Positions 37,698-50,263 are shown, numbered from the stretch's first letter. The stretch: 64,000 nucleotides of DNA from Paralichthys olivaceus (GCF_024713975.1 NC_091112.1:6944501-7008500), one strand, 5' to 3'. Program-made: numbers and translations. Notes: generated by a model not told the origin, from the letters alone.

Positions 37698-38035
37698 TGG
37701 GCGGCACGCTGGTTCAGTGGTTCATACTGTCGCCTGCACCAAGTTCAAACCCCTGCTTTCAACCTGGCCTTGTTAAGTGGAGTTTGCATGTCTGCACTGG
37801 TTTTTCTGCGTCCATCTTCCTCCCACAGTCTGAAGACGTGCAGCGTGGGTCCATTTGAAACCCTAAATTGACCGTAGGCTGTTTGTCTCAATGTTTCCTT
37901 GTTTTTCTCTTTATGTCTTTTTCAGGTCTGCGATATTTGCTGGTGATCTGTTCAGGATGTACCCGCCTCATGCCTCATGTCAGCTGAGATTGGTTCCTCG
38001 TGACCCTCAAAGGGTGAGTCATATAGATAATAGAT
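37698..38035 (+). repeat. tRNA-like teleost SINE, fuller copy
   Basis: It starts GGGCGGCACGCTGGTTCAGT, has a box-B-like AGTTCAAACCCC, continues with GGAGTTTGCATGTCTGC, CTTCCTCCCACAGTCTGAAG and CTAAATTGACCGTAGG, and ends with GGATGTACCCGCCTCATGCC and GATTGGTTCC. The order of blocks matches the dispersed family. Confidence 0.8.
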
Positions 38036-38474
38036 GGATATTGAATTTTTATGGCACTGTTGTGTGATTCTCAACAAGTGTTTTCTAGTATTTTATTCGT
38101 TCCATTTGTTTCCATGAGGGTACACTTCAAAAAGATAAACAAAAGTACACATAATATTATATATAACACAAGATGAAATGAATCACACAAACAGCTCCGA
38201 TCAAGTGACGTCATGAAATAACACCAATCCAAAGCAAGCATGCATCCACTAATCCAGTCACAACAGCTTGATGTCAAATCTTTCACCCTCTCACTCTAAA
38301 TCTTCATCCTGAGGGAGAAACTCAGACTCATAATACAAAACTGTTATGACTCATATTACTTTAGCCTAAAATATTGATGCCTGGTAAAGAATGTGAGACG
38401 AATCACACAGTTTAATAGCAACTAAACAGACAAAGTAATAATTACAGAAAAGGTTAAAGTGGCCATGATTTTTA

Positions 38475-38797
38475 TTAAAGGTTCAGTGTGTAGAATTTTG
38501 TGAACACCCCTCACCTCACCCTCCCCTTCCAAACATGAAAAAGAACCAGTGGAAACCTTCAGTTTTCATAAAAACTCAAAAGGTGTTTAGTTTGTCCAGT
38601 GTGACCTAATGTAAAAAACATGGCGGCCTCCGTAGAGAGGGTCCCCTCGATGTAAATATAAAGTATTTAAATATAAAGGGCCTTTTCTGGGATAAAGACT
38701 TACAATTTAGATGAAACGAACTTGTGAAAACATCATGAGGATTATTAGTGAGGCCAATAGTTCCCTTTCACCTAAATCTTACACAGTGGACCTTTAA
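38475..38797. repeat. MITE-like element, long copy (ends TTAAAGG...CCTTTAA)
   Basis: The terminal inverted repeats TTAAAGGTTCAGTGTGTAG and TTACACAGTGGACCTTTAA enclose CACCCTCCCCTTCCAAACATG-like DNA and ACATGGCGGCCTCCGTAGAG. It is the same family as 10236-10422, with the middle retained. No transposase is encoded. Confidence 0.85.
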
Positions 38798-39281
38798 GAA
38801 GTTCACCAGAACAACTTTTAAGGGTTGGGGACACAACTGGTGTCCACTGCCCCCAGGTGGCCATAAAAAAAGTTATTCAAGATTTATTTTTGAAATGTCA
38901 TCTCCCTGAAATCATAAAATTGCCGTTGGTTTGCATACAAATCCAACAGGATTGACACTTTTTAAAAACTGACCTTGCTGCTGCATTATCACTCCTAAAA
39001 TTGCAGACCTTCCATCCCCCTATTTATACATTTGTAGTTTAATCCCTGGATTTGGTAATTTTGGTTGGTTGGCGCATAATTTGCATAATACATGTGGTTT
39101 GTGCAAATCTGCATCCATGTAGAATAATTTATGGATCATTCATCAGAGAATACTCATGTGTGTCTGTGCATATACTGCTTCACAAGGCACCTAACACACA
39201 CACACTGGTCAAATGTTAATGATTTATTAATTCATGAGTTTAAATCTTAAATCTTCTAATGGAAGAAATGGAAATGGACGT

Positions 39282-39310
39282 ATACACACACACACACACA
39301 CACACACACA
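39282..39310. repeat. (AC)n microsatellite
   Basis: About 14 AC units. Confidence 0.9.
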
Positions 39311-39434
39311 GAGAGAAGGGGAATTAAAATGTGTTAAAAATAATAACCATGTCATGGCCTGATTGGTTTGGTTTTCCCATATTTAACTCAGTGGACTAGG
39401 AAATGAAAGAGTGAGAGACATTGTGGTGGACTGA

Positions 39435-39436
<2 letters not shown>

Positions 39437-39490
<54 letters not shown>
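39437..39490. repeat. (GA)n microsatellite, about 27 units
   Basis: A long GA run continuing into AGAAAG-type DNA. The Ser/Leu-rich frame read from the other strand is an artefact. Confidence 0.95.
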
Positions 39491-39500
<10 letters not shown>

Positions 39501-39599
39501 GAATGAAACGAGGCAGTGAATAAATGAATGAGCGGATGAATGAATGAAGGGCAAAATGAGAACAAAAGGACAGAGAGACAGGAGAAGAAAGAAAAAGAA

Positions 39600-41658
39600 A
39601 TTAGAAAATGAAGACTAGAGAATACAGTTTCATTGTGGTGGGCTTGCTGCCGTCTGCACAGGAAAAATAAATGAAGAAGGTGAAGTAAACATAGTGTGAG
39701 CGGTGTGTGGAGTCAAAGCATTTGTTTGAATGTAAGAATGCATTCATGTATCTGAATGTGTGAATTTACAAAAAAAATATTTTATTAAGAACACAAGAAT
39801 GTTTGGACTGAGTTGGACGTGTGACAGTCGCTTCTTCATGATAACACTTTATCCACTAAATTACATTATTCATTCACTTCATCAGGTGACACCTCTTTAT
39901 TTATTTCACGTATATTGGAGTTCAGGGTTTTTAAATCAGCTCTGGAGTTTCATATGCCACCTCACAAAGTGTTAGATCATCTAAATATAATTCCTGTGCA
40001 AATGACTAAAAGATATAAAACACTGATGCATTAATACAAAAGTTTATTTTTTATTTCTAATATTCAACTCTGTCAAAATCACGATCATATTGGCTCAGGA
40101 GTTCTGACCCTTTAATGCAAAAAAAACGATATACTGACAGAAAGGAAACATATGTCGTTGGCATGAACGCTGCAAAGCTGTTCGATAAAATCCTCACAGT
40201 GACTCTGGAGTGAGCACCAGAAACAAATGGAAGCAGTGGTTTGCCTCATTACAGCCGCCTGTAGCTCGGTCTCAGACAAGAAGTAATGAGCAAGAGGACA
40301 GACAGTCATTAACCCAAATAGCTGCAATGGCAAAGGAAAGTCATGTTGCTTTGACAAGGCCACGTTTAAAAGCTCCGTGAGAGAATGTGGAGATTGAAAA
40401 ATGAAACGCATTTATATTTTTTGGACGATAAACTGAAATAAACTCAACAGGTTACAGTATAATTTCATTTATTATTCACATTGAAACAATCTCTCCATTT
40501 GAAAAAGCTACAGGTCCGTGAAGAAAATAATTAGAGTAGAAAAACTGTAACATGAACTTTGATTTCATGCTTCTGAGTGAGTGTGTGTGTGTGTGAAGTC
40601 TGATTTCACGCCAGAAGGCTCCAACGCTTATAATGATCTGCAGAGAGAGAGAAAGAGAGAGAGAAAGATAGAACGACTGAATATAAATTCAGGATCATAA
40701 AACTCTTATAGAGAAGATTTTCATAGAAAGAAAAAGAAAGCAACTTAAAAGTGTTTCAACTTTAATTCTCTTCAGTCGACTTTTACGTCACAATCATCTC
40801 ATGCATCATGATTACATTGCATCATTTGCATCCATCACACTTTTTCATTTTATATTCCCATTTTTTTTTTGATATTTTGTTTTTTTTCTTCAATTTCTGG
40901 TGTTTCCACTTCATTTTTTGAATCCAAAATAAAAACAAGCAAACTGGTAATTATTATTTTTATATTATTTATTATATTTGTATTATTTCTTAGTTTTGTG
41001 GTTTTCATGCGACTTGAAAGAGTTAACACAAGAAAAAGTTCCTCACCAGATATTTCTCATCTTGCAATAAACTTTAGACTATGGACTTTGACTAAGTACC
41101 AAGTTAAAAACACTCTAAACTTATAAACCCACTAAAAATGATCTTTTCTACTTATCTACTCAAATAATAGCTGTTTTTCTAGTTTACACACAATAATAAG
41201 AAAAGAAAACAATTCCATCAAGCAAACAAAATCTAAATGACACAGTAATTCATTTAGAAGAAATAAAGACAAGGATTAGAATTCTGACAGAAAACCTTTT
41301 AACGGTATTGAAACTGATCTACTTTCTCTGTGTTACACAAACGTGTGTTCACTGTTTTGACTCAAATCCACACATAGACTCTGAACCCAAACAAATGGCT
41401 TGTTTACTCTTTGTGTTGGTTTTGTCAGAAAAAGTTTCATCCTCACGAGCTGGAAGTCATTTTCTTCTCATCCACAGGTGAGTGTCCACGACGGCAGCGC
41501 AGCGTTTATGTGACAGATGATAAGTGTCTGCAGAGGAGCGGGTAGTGAGACGTCTCATTAAAGCTGCATTCAAGGGAAAATCTTTTATCCAGATTTTGAC
41601 AAACTCTGAGTTGTGTCTTTTGTTTTGATTTTCAGACGTGACAGTGTCTTCAGTCGCC
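39600..41658. other. Region upstream of the Ly6-like gene
   Basis: No gene seen. The stretch 40120-40410 is free of simple repeats and is compositionally more complex than its neighbours; it could be a conserved noncoding element. A noncoding first exon of the Ly6-like gene could lie near 41400-41630, with TTTTCAG at 41629-41635 as a possible acceptor before the coding exon. Confidence 0.35.
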
Positions 41659-42988
41659 ATGAGGAGCTCTGTGCTGCTGTGCCTGGGCTTCAGCTTTGCC
41701 CTGTTTGGATTTGGTGAGAGAAAAAATGAGGGAGGCTAAAGAAGGAACTCCTTCATTAATGCTCAGGTTTTTTATCCCCTCTTTGAAAAGTGCAGCCAAG
41801 TGGAGCGAGAGAGAGATTAGGTGTTTCTGAAAGAGGACACAAGCGCCTGAAGGAACAGTTTGGCACGTTTGAATGAGCTGCTGTTGTGTCATGCGCCTCC
41901 ACTGATTATCATTCATAATATTTTCTGTTTGCTCTGTGCAGAGTTTCGTCACTGACAAGAATCAAAGGTGTTTGTGATTTACAACATAGCAGGAACATTT
42001 TTGTTTCATCATTGTTGAAGTGGAGTCAGGTATTTAATGATTCACAATAATATAGTTCTCACTTATTTAAAGTTTAGCAGTGTGTACAGATATTTTCAAT
42101 TTGCTTCTTTAGAAAGAAAAAGGTTTCTTTAAAAGTGTTATATATAATATATACTCAGAAAACTTAATGTATGACTAAGTAAACACTTTCACTTTCTGAC
42201 ATTTAGATATATTCTATCTAAGTAGAAATAAAAAAACAAGATAAAGAAAAACTGGTGAACAACAAAACCATAGTGGACATTTAAAATATAGTCACAATAG
42301 ACAACGATTGTAACATTAAGACTTTCATATTTAGTTTAGGAGACACTGGAGCTGTTGTTGATCCTTTCCGTTAGAGAAAAAGTTTGACATTTGTGGAGAA
42401 ATAGAGAGAAACATTTGGATAAGAAGATGATGCCACTGTTATGTTATTAAGAACATTTATTTGTGTGTGTGTGTGTGTGTGTGTGCAGGTGAGTCGCTGC
42501 AGTGTTACTCCTGCCCTGACGGCCCCTCCAACAGCTGTGAAGTACAACAGGACTGTAACCACGGTGAAGACAGCTGCCTCAAACTCATCAGTGGAGGTAA
42601 GCGTGGAACAGTTACTAAACCTCAATATATTTTACCACCAACAACGACTAGGACGTCAACGACAACAATAATAATAGTATACATGTTTTTTAAAAAGGTT
42701 TAAAGGGGTGGCGGTAAGAAAAAAGATGGCAAAATATAGATATATAATATATATAAACAAATATATATATATATACACATAAATACAATTCCAGAAGTAA
42801 TGCTTCTCACACTGTTTGTCCCCTCAGAAAGAACCTTCACTTCATGTATGAGGTACGCAGACTGTGACTTCATGACTCTGGCCGTCAGATACTCCGAACC
42901 CGACTTCACCTTCTCCTGCTGTCAGTCAAACCTCTGCAATGCCAAAGAAAAAAGTTCATTTCAGAAATTTAAAGACTGGTTTGGCTAA
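41659..42988 (+). CDS. Ly6/uPAR family protein, CD59-like, apparently secreted
   Basis: Three coding exons: 41659-41713, 42489-42596 and 42828-42988 (stop TAA 42986-42988); 324 bases, 107 residues. The first 20-21 residues (MRSSVLLCLGFSFALFGFGES) form a signal peptide. The mature part begins LQCYSCPD and carries ten cysteines ending CCQSNLCN, the three-finger fold pattern; order and spacing fit CD59 best (from memory, CD59 begins LQCYNCP). After LCN only about 16 polar residues remain, ending KFKDWFG, so the hydrophobic GPI-anchor signal of true CD59 is absent. That predicts a secreted protein rather than a membrane complement regulator. Exon structure (signal / first half / second half) is typical of the family. 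The exact member is not recognised. Confidence 0.88.
42462..42486. repeat. (TG)n tract forming the acceptor of Ly6-like exon 2
   Basis: Twelve TG units run directly into the CAG of the acceptor at 42486-42488. Confidence 0.95.
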
Positions 42989-43121
42989 GAAAAAATTCAT
43001 TTGTAGGACTTTATTTCTGATAAAGTACAAATAACCATAGTCCAATTGTGGGGGACCATCGTAAGGGAGTGTCTCCCTCTTCACCTATGCAAGGATTTTT
43101 GTTTTTGTGTCGTTTTGTCAA

Positions 43122-43127
43122 AATAAA
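43122..43127 (+). terminator. Polyadenylation signal of the Ly6-like gene
   Basis: AATAAA lies 133 bases after the stop, preceded by a T-rich stretch. Confidence 0.7.
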
Positions 43128-43259
43128 CAGAATTCAACTCCAGAGACATTCGTGGTTCGGCTCTTTCTTTCAAATAAAGTACATTGACACTGAACTCAAC
43201 ACTGAACAAAAACATGCTTGAAGGAGCTGATCCCGGAAAATAATTAAAGGAGACAGGAG

Positions 43260-43660
43260 ATATTTTTTCCATATTTTAACAGATTTTTACTGTTTCAATT
43301 TTTTTTTCCTGCAAAATTCAGTGTAATTTTCAAAGAATTTTAGATTTTTGGGGGGTTTCTTTGGGAAAGTTTGCAAAAGTTCCAGACAATTCAAAAAAAA
43401 TTCTCCAGAAACATTGATAAATTCTTTGAATTTGTTCAAAAAAATCTCCATATTTTTCCAAAAAACCATTAAAAATTGTTCAAAATTTAAGGGAAAATGC
43501 CCCCCAAAATATTAAACACCCCCCCCAAAAAACGATTGAAAATTTAATGGAAAAATACAGGAAAAATTGAGAAGAAAAAACTGAAAAAGAGTCAAAAGTT
43601 ACCAGTGAAATACAGAAAATTACTAAAATCCCAGAAAATTTGACATTTTCAAAGAGTACC
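43260..43660. repeat. AT-rich degenerate repeat of the AAATTTTC/CAGAAAA type, block 1
   Basis: Short A- and T-rich words (AAAATTC, TTCCAGA, CCAAAAA) recur without a fixed period. It resembles block 2 at 44860-45770 and is probably one decayed family. Confidence 0.55.
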
Positions 43661-44086
43661 TTGCTGGGAAGTAATTAGTTTTATATCTTACACCTCAGAT
43701 TTTATTTGGGTATTTCAAAGATGCTGTGAGCTGTGATTAGCAAGATACTCTTATAAAAAAAAATATATCCATTTCATCCTCGAGAGCCAGACGACAGCGT
43801 GAAAAGGAAGCGCGAAGGAGCATGCAGAGCGACGGGGTCAACACCATGATGGACGTTGTGGCTCAGTGGTCTGAAGCAAAAACCATGTCCACTCTACGTG
43901 TGATGGCTGGATTCAAACCTGTGATTTAAAAAGCACTCAGAAATAACTTTGAACCCAGTGAAGCACAACAACAACAGCCTGAAAACAGTTAGAAGAACAA
44001 CACTTAAAGTCCAGTGCTGTCCTTGAATAATAATTAAACAAGCTGTAGTATTACAGGCGATTATAGGATAGTGCAGAGAAGATAGA

Positions 44087-44103
44087 AGTGTGTGTATGTG
44101 TGT

Positions 44104-44135
<32 letters not shown>
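44087..44135. repeat. (TG)n microsatellite
   Basis: TG repeat with two TA interruptions. Confidence 0.9.
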
Positions 44136-44512
44136 TGGGGCCTTTTTCTGCAGCAGTGAGTAAGTACAACGTCTTAATTTACTGACTTTAATTAAAAGAA
44201 GGACAACATCTGTTATCTGAAACAATGTGTGCATGCGTGTTTGTGTCTGTTTTTGTTTTCCCCTGACAAATTGTCCCAGGGTCACACAAATACAAACAAC
44301 TATGAAAAAATACATATATATAGCTAGGTCAGTAAAAGGTGGAGGGTATTCTAATATGGCACATCAGCGTGTGTCAAAGCATCATGGCAGCATGTGTGTG
44401 TGTGTGTGTGCGTTCTATGACTCTGTCCAGGTGGCTAGATAATTAAAATCATTCTCACACTTGGTTTTACATCAAAATCTTAATGCTAACATCTGGCCAA
44501 GGAACGGAGGAA

Positions 44513-44515
<3 letters not shown>

Positions 44516-44578
<63 letters not shown>
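44516..44578. repeat. (TG)n microsatellite, about 31 units
   Basis: Pure TG run. Confidence 0.97.
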
Positions 44579-44582
<4 letters not shown>

Positions 44583-44859
44583 TGGCCTGTGTCGTAATAA
44601 CACAGCGATTAGATGTAGAACAAAGATTAATAAACAAGATATTAGAAAGTGATGACACTGCAGCTCAATGCACTGCGACTCGAGAAATCACCAGCAAATA
44701 GACATCAAACCATAAATTCAACATGCAGCCAAAAACGGATAATATGGAAAACAACCAAATAGAGAAAATGTGTCATAGCATTTATAACAGAATAACAAAC
44801 AGCATTGTCCAGAAATGTCCCTGGAAAGTTATGAAAAATATACCATGAATATTATTTTA

Positions 44860-45770
44860 AAACATTCGCAAAAAGTTCACCAACCACTCCAACCAAATAT
44901 CGGATTACTAACAGAAAGACTCAAAATTTGTTTTCTTTTTTCTTTTCTAAGTTCAGGATATACATTTTTTTGGAAAATCTTGCAAATAATTTCTGTAATT
45001 ATTAAGTTAAATTCTCAATTAAAGAAAAAATATCAGGCAAATGAACCCCCTGAAAATTGACAAAGAAAATTAAATTTTTTATTTTTAATTATTAAAAATT
45101 CCTATAACTTTTTGGAAAAAGTCCTGAAAATGTTCCCAGAAATAATTCTGAAAAATCTTTAATACATTCACAGAAATTAACCAGAAGATTTACAAAACCT
45201 TCCCCCAAAATAAAAAAAATTCACAAATATGATTAAAAATACCAATTTATACAAATATAAAAAATCCTAAAAGATTGCATTAAATTAAATTTTAAAACAA
45301 TTTCACAAAAATATCAAAATGTGTCCCAAAAAATTATGGGAAAATTTCCATACATTCACATTAAAACAACATAAAATTGCCTGTTCAATTTGAAAATAAT
45401 TTTTGGATAAAATCCCATAAAATTGCTAAAAAATGAATAATAAAAAATAAAAATTAACAGATAATTCCAAAAAATTTCCCAGATACGTTACAAGTAAATA
45501 TTCAGAAAATGTTTAGAAAAATTTCAGAAAATGTTTAGAAAAATTTCAGAACATTTTCAGAAAAATTTCAGAACATTTTCAGAAAAATTTCAGAAAAATT
45601 TCAGAATTTTTTTTTGAAAATTACTGAAATTTTTAAATTAAATATCTAAAGAAAAGTAATTAAGTAATAACTTCTGAAAATTCCTGGATAATTCCCTAAA
45701 AAAGGGCAAAATGAACATATGACATGATTAAGATATGACAAAATAAGACAAAAAAACTACCAGGAAAATA
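44860..45770. repeat. AT-rich degenerate tandem array, block 2
   Basis: Long A/T-rich stretch. Its core, 45490-45620, is a clear tandem repeat of units such as TTTCAGAAAATGTTTAGAAA and TTTCAGAACATTTTCAGAAA, close to 19-20 bases each. The outer parts are worn copies of the same words. Confidence 0.7.
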
Positions 45771-45779
45771 TCAGAAATT

Positions 45780-48450
45780 GATCCTGTTTGAGAGCAAAGT
45801 GGGACCTCACTTGTTACTTTTGCTTCATATTGATCAACATGCTGAGCATTAGGGCAAATGTAAAAAGAACCATAAAAGGGAATGAACAGGGTATGAGTCA
45901 CATTTCAGCAAATACACAGACTTTTCTGATGATTTGAAGTTAAAACGGTTTGTCTGCTTGTCACAGGTACAAGTGTCTGCGTTCACAAATCCTCTATAAA
46001 GACTGAAGTATATATTTTAGAAGCAATGAGGAGGAAAAAACAGAAAAAACCTGATGCTGATGTGTGATCAGCCTGAAAGAGGAAAGCTTGCTACTTCAGA
46101 GTCAAATGCATTTCACAGACGAAGCGTCAGTGTGACACTGATGGAAAAAACAAGCGCTGACAGGATATAAAGCTTTTGTATGAGCACTGAAATACACACA
46201 GAGTCGGATGTGAAGCCTAAAGCAGTGAGTGTTTTATCTGAGATCCATAAGCAGTCGCCATAGTCAGACAGAGAATTAGCTGCGTTCTGGAAGGTAAGAC
46301 TCTTGTTTTTAATTAACGGCAGATGGTTTTTAGGTGCCGAAACAAGACGATGCCTCAGTGAATAATTGGAGTTCAACATTTTTCATGAGTGTGTGATGCC
46401 TCAGGAGCTTTCTGTTTCTCTCCAAACTCTGTCATCTTCTTTCTTTCTCTCTGAATTTCAACATAGCTTTTTTTTTCTAATTATCAGCGAGTAAAAATAA
46501 TGAGTATTAGTTTGTGGTCTGTTGCCGTGTGCACTGCTTGAGAAAAGGAAATGACAGTCCTCCCACTGGTGACCAATTTTAGATTAATGCAACCAATTAA
46601 ATTTGACTTTAAGACAGAAACTATGAAATCACTTTGTTTGTGTGTTTATTGACTATATAAACTGTGTAAAATGTTTTGTGCAGTACATTGGCAAGGTGAA
46701 ACATTCTCTGCAAAATTTTGAATTGAAGATTTGTGTTATTATTTTGGTTTTGTACGAAAGGAACCGAGCAAAATTATAAAGTTTGGGCAGCCCCAGAAAT
46801 TCCAGTCAAAAGTAATATATATAAAATCAAAAGTTCTGGGACCTTAATTAGCCTCTGGGGGCTGTGATTTGTTCACAATCAGCTCTCTGGAAATGTAGAT
46901 GTTTCCTCAGTTCAGAATTAAATTAAAATAAAACTGTCATTAGCCAACAGGCACGATGGAGGTCAAATTGAAGTCTGCTCTGGATAACAGCTCAGAAATC
47001 TTCTGCAGCACTGATCTACTGTGACACCTGCAGAAATAAAACTTTCATGGAGGAATCATCAGAAAAATAAAACCTTTTTTGTCTTAATCACAAAAATCAG
47101 CATCAGAGATTTGCAACTTAACGTCTAAAAAAACTTTTCCTTTTGACTGCAGAGCAGAATTTCATGACTAGAACATCTCTCTGATTGTTGATCACAAGGT
47201 GGATTGATCACGCTCTGGGGTTAAAGGATGGATGTATAAAGTAATCACGTTTCAACTTGTTGAATCAGCCATAACATATTAACCAGTGTGTTACCAGCTG
47301 GAGGCTATTTCTGAACTTTAGAAAGTGCTCGGCCAGCGGTTTTCATCTGTCTCCAGTGTTTATGCTGAACTAATTAAAGCTCTGTACTTAACTGAAGACG
47401 TGTTTTCAATCCTCTAATCAAACTCGTTCTATCTTTTTACTTGTGTTTTTATCTGTATAAAATTCACTGAATGATATAATTCTGTATGTATGTCTCTTAT
47501 TGTGAAATTCTATTTGTTATATTTATATTTGTGATTATATACCTATTTATACATTTTTATATACAAACATCTATACATAATTATACTATATAAAGTATAC
47601 AAATATTCCTTACATTACTATTTATTAACAATATTCAAATTCTATACGATACCTGCTTATATATATTTAACAGTCTATAGTTTGTATTTGTTTCTTTCAA
47701 TATCTCCTCATACACAAATGCAGTTTACATCCTCGTTTGTAACTGAATCATTCTGACAATCGATGGTTTTATTTTCCGTCCCTGTTGCTGTTGTCCTGTT
47801 GCAGAGTATTGCCATGGAAACCAGACCTGTGGAGGGCTTTGTATCATTTTTTTGTATACTTTTTCTTTTTCATACATAATCTCCTCTAATCCGGGAGCAA
47901 TTAGTTTCAGAGCAGGACAGAGAGGAGGAACATCACTCTCCGTCTCCTTGCCTTGATGATTTTCTCTCTGTCTTCTCTCTCCCTGGCTGTCTTCATTTCT
48001 TTCTGCGTATTTTTTTTACCAGCTTGTTTTTGCACAACAAACCGCTGCACACAGACACGCACACATGAGCACTCATACACCAGATCATCCCACATTGATT
48101 TAGCCTCCTATTAATCCAATTAGTTCTAAGAAATTGTCGATTTGGCTTCCTCCTCTTCTGTCCTCTGTCACTGTTTTCTTGTGTCCTCTTTTTTGCCCCT
48201 GCTTAGTTCCTCCAGTACAACCCCACAGCTAGTGCTTCTACTTCTACTTGCAACTATAATACATCTGTAATACTAACATAAACCACAGTAATCACACTGT
48301 GTGCACGGATTCCATCTGCAGATTGAGTTGTACGCTTTTTTGAAAACTTCTTTTTCAACCATTTATCCTCCCTCTCGCCGTCTCTCTTAGGGGCCTCAGG
48401 CATGTGTGAGGCAGAGATCCCATGGGGTGCGTGTCTGCTGGGTATCTGCA
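45780..48450. other. Intergenic, no gene seen
   Basis: Mostly unique-looking DNA. It contains one of two related sequences (46709-46800; partner 49188-49260) and an RFX-like site at 47808-47821. No coding exon is supported. Confidence 0.5.
46709..46800. repeat. Local dispersed repeat, copy A
   Basis: CAAAATTTTGAATTGAAGAT followed by AAAGTTTGGGCAGCCCC recurs in diverged form at 49188-49260 (CAAAATTTTGAATTTAAGAT and AAAGTTTGGGAAGCCC). Confidence 0.7.
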
Positions 48451-48456
48451 ACCACA

Positions 48457-48475
48457 CACACACACACAAGCACAC

Positions 48476-48519
<44 letters not shown>
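48457..48519. repeat. (CA)n microsatellite, interrupted
   Basis: CA repeat with CAAGCA and CAACA interruptions. A smaller CA run follows at 48625-48643. Confidence 0.92.
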
Positions 48520-49187
48520 TATGCACACGTATTTTGTCTCAGTCAGGGGTACAGGTTCAGATCAGGAGGAGAGAGGAGCGCAGCGGGAGTGCAAGGGGAA
48601 AAGATTATACCTCTGAGGGTTGAGACACACACACACACACACACGAAAATGAACTTGACACGCAAATGAACTATACATTGAACCAAACAAATGCACACAA
48701 ACACAACAAACCAAACCTTGAACTTTGAGAAGAGGTGAGATTCTTCAAACACAACACACATACTAAGCGTTTTAAAACAATGTATAATAGCAATGATAAC
48801 TTTATTTGTATAGAACCTTACATTATAATAATGGAGTCATGGTAGGGTATGTATTTCAAGAGCAAGATCTCGCTAAGATCCAGGAAACTTTCTTTTTGTT
48901 CTGATTATTGTGCCTGTGTTATTGTATTAGTACCTCAAGTACACATTTACACAGTGTTACTATAAGGCGCAATGACTTATTTGTACTAGAATCTTGGTAG
49001 GTGTCCCTTACACAAACATCTGCAGGTGATTCAATATTATTCTCTACCAGTTTAGTAACAGTCAGGTTTATTAATCACATACAAACTTCAACCACCAGCT
49101 TTAAATTTACCTTATGGCAGAAACTCCAAAAATGTGTTGTGTGAGTAGAAGATGATCTGATATCCTGAATAGATAAAGTTAAAGGAT

Positions 49188-49260
49188 CTCTCTCAAAATT
49201 TTGAATTTAAGATTTGTGTTGAAAACAACAACATTCAAAAGTTTGGGAAGCCCAAGAGGT
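49188..49260. repeat. Local dispersed repeat, copy B
   Basis: Partner of 46709-46800, same orientation, with the middle diverged. Confidence 0.65.
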
Positions 49261-50194
49261 TTTGAATTCAGAGTTTCTCTCTCACACGTGTTGAGAAGCA
49301 GAGGCTCCGCTCTTATTGCCTTTAAAAAAAATCCCATTACTATTTTACCTTATTTATTGTTTATTACCATTTCTAATATTTTTCTTTTACAGCATTGAGC
49401 ATGGAGGCTGCTAAACCTAATTGCATACTTGTGCAATGACATTTTCTATTTCATTCTATTATTTCTTTGTCTGGTGCACAAACAGATTTCCTCTTTGTCT
49501 CGGTGGTGTGTGTAACGACCACTCAAGCATAAAGGGGCCAAAAGAGCTGAGGTCAAGGGTGAAGCACAAACGTCCTGAAGCCACCCGAGCACACTTCAGA
49601 TGGACAGAGGACGTCAATGCTCACTAACAGATTCATCAGCACTGAACTCAGATCGGTTCTCATGTTGAATCATTACAAGTCGTGTCAAGTGAACCGTGAG
49701 ACACAACTACAGCCACATGCTGCCAGCGCAGGAAATAAACACACCGGAGATGGAATATGATCATATTTACATTAATTACAAAAGTTAAAGTTTTTATTCC
49801 AAGTAATGCTTTTATATTATCACTGTTGTGTAACTGAACATACCCACAAATGACCCGATTTTATTTTTTGAAATGTAAGACTCATTATCATTTTAAATAT
49901 ATCCACTTTTTAAGTATTTTGTTCCATGAAAACAAATGTTTAGACAAATGTTTAGAAGGTTCAAGTATCACTTTAACCCTTTTCTGTAGTTTACATACAA
50001 ATAGACATTGAGTGGATTAAAGAAAGACTTCCTTTTTCAAAATTGATTAAATTATAATCTGGATTGCATCGTGAGCCGTACATGACAACAAAGAGAAAGA
50101 AAGGGAGGTGACGTCCTGATGTGGCGCACATGCACTCCCACCCTCCTCTAGTCCCCATATGGACCCTCTCCTGTGAGAAAGAGCTATCAAAGAG

Positions 50195-50230
50195 GCGTGT
50201 GTGTGTTTTTATGACGTGTGTGTGTGTGTT

Positions 50231-50262
<32 letters not shown>

Positions 50263-50263
50263 A
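50195..50263. repeat. (GT)n microsatellite, interrupted
   Basis: GT repeats with TTT interruptions, 114 bases before an AC tract of opposite sense. Confidence 0.93.
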
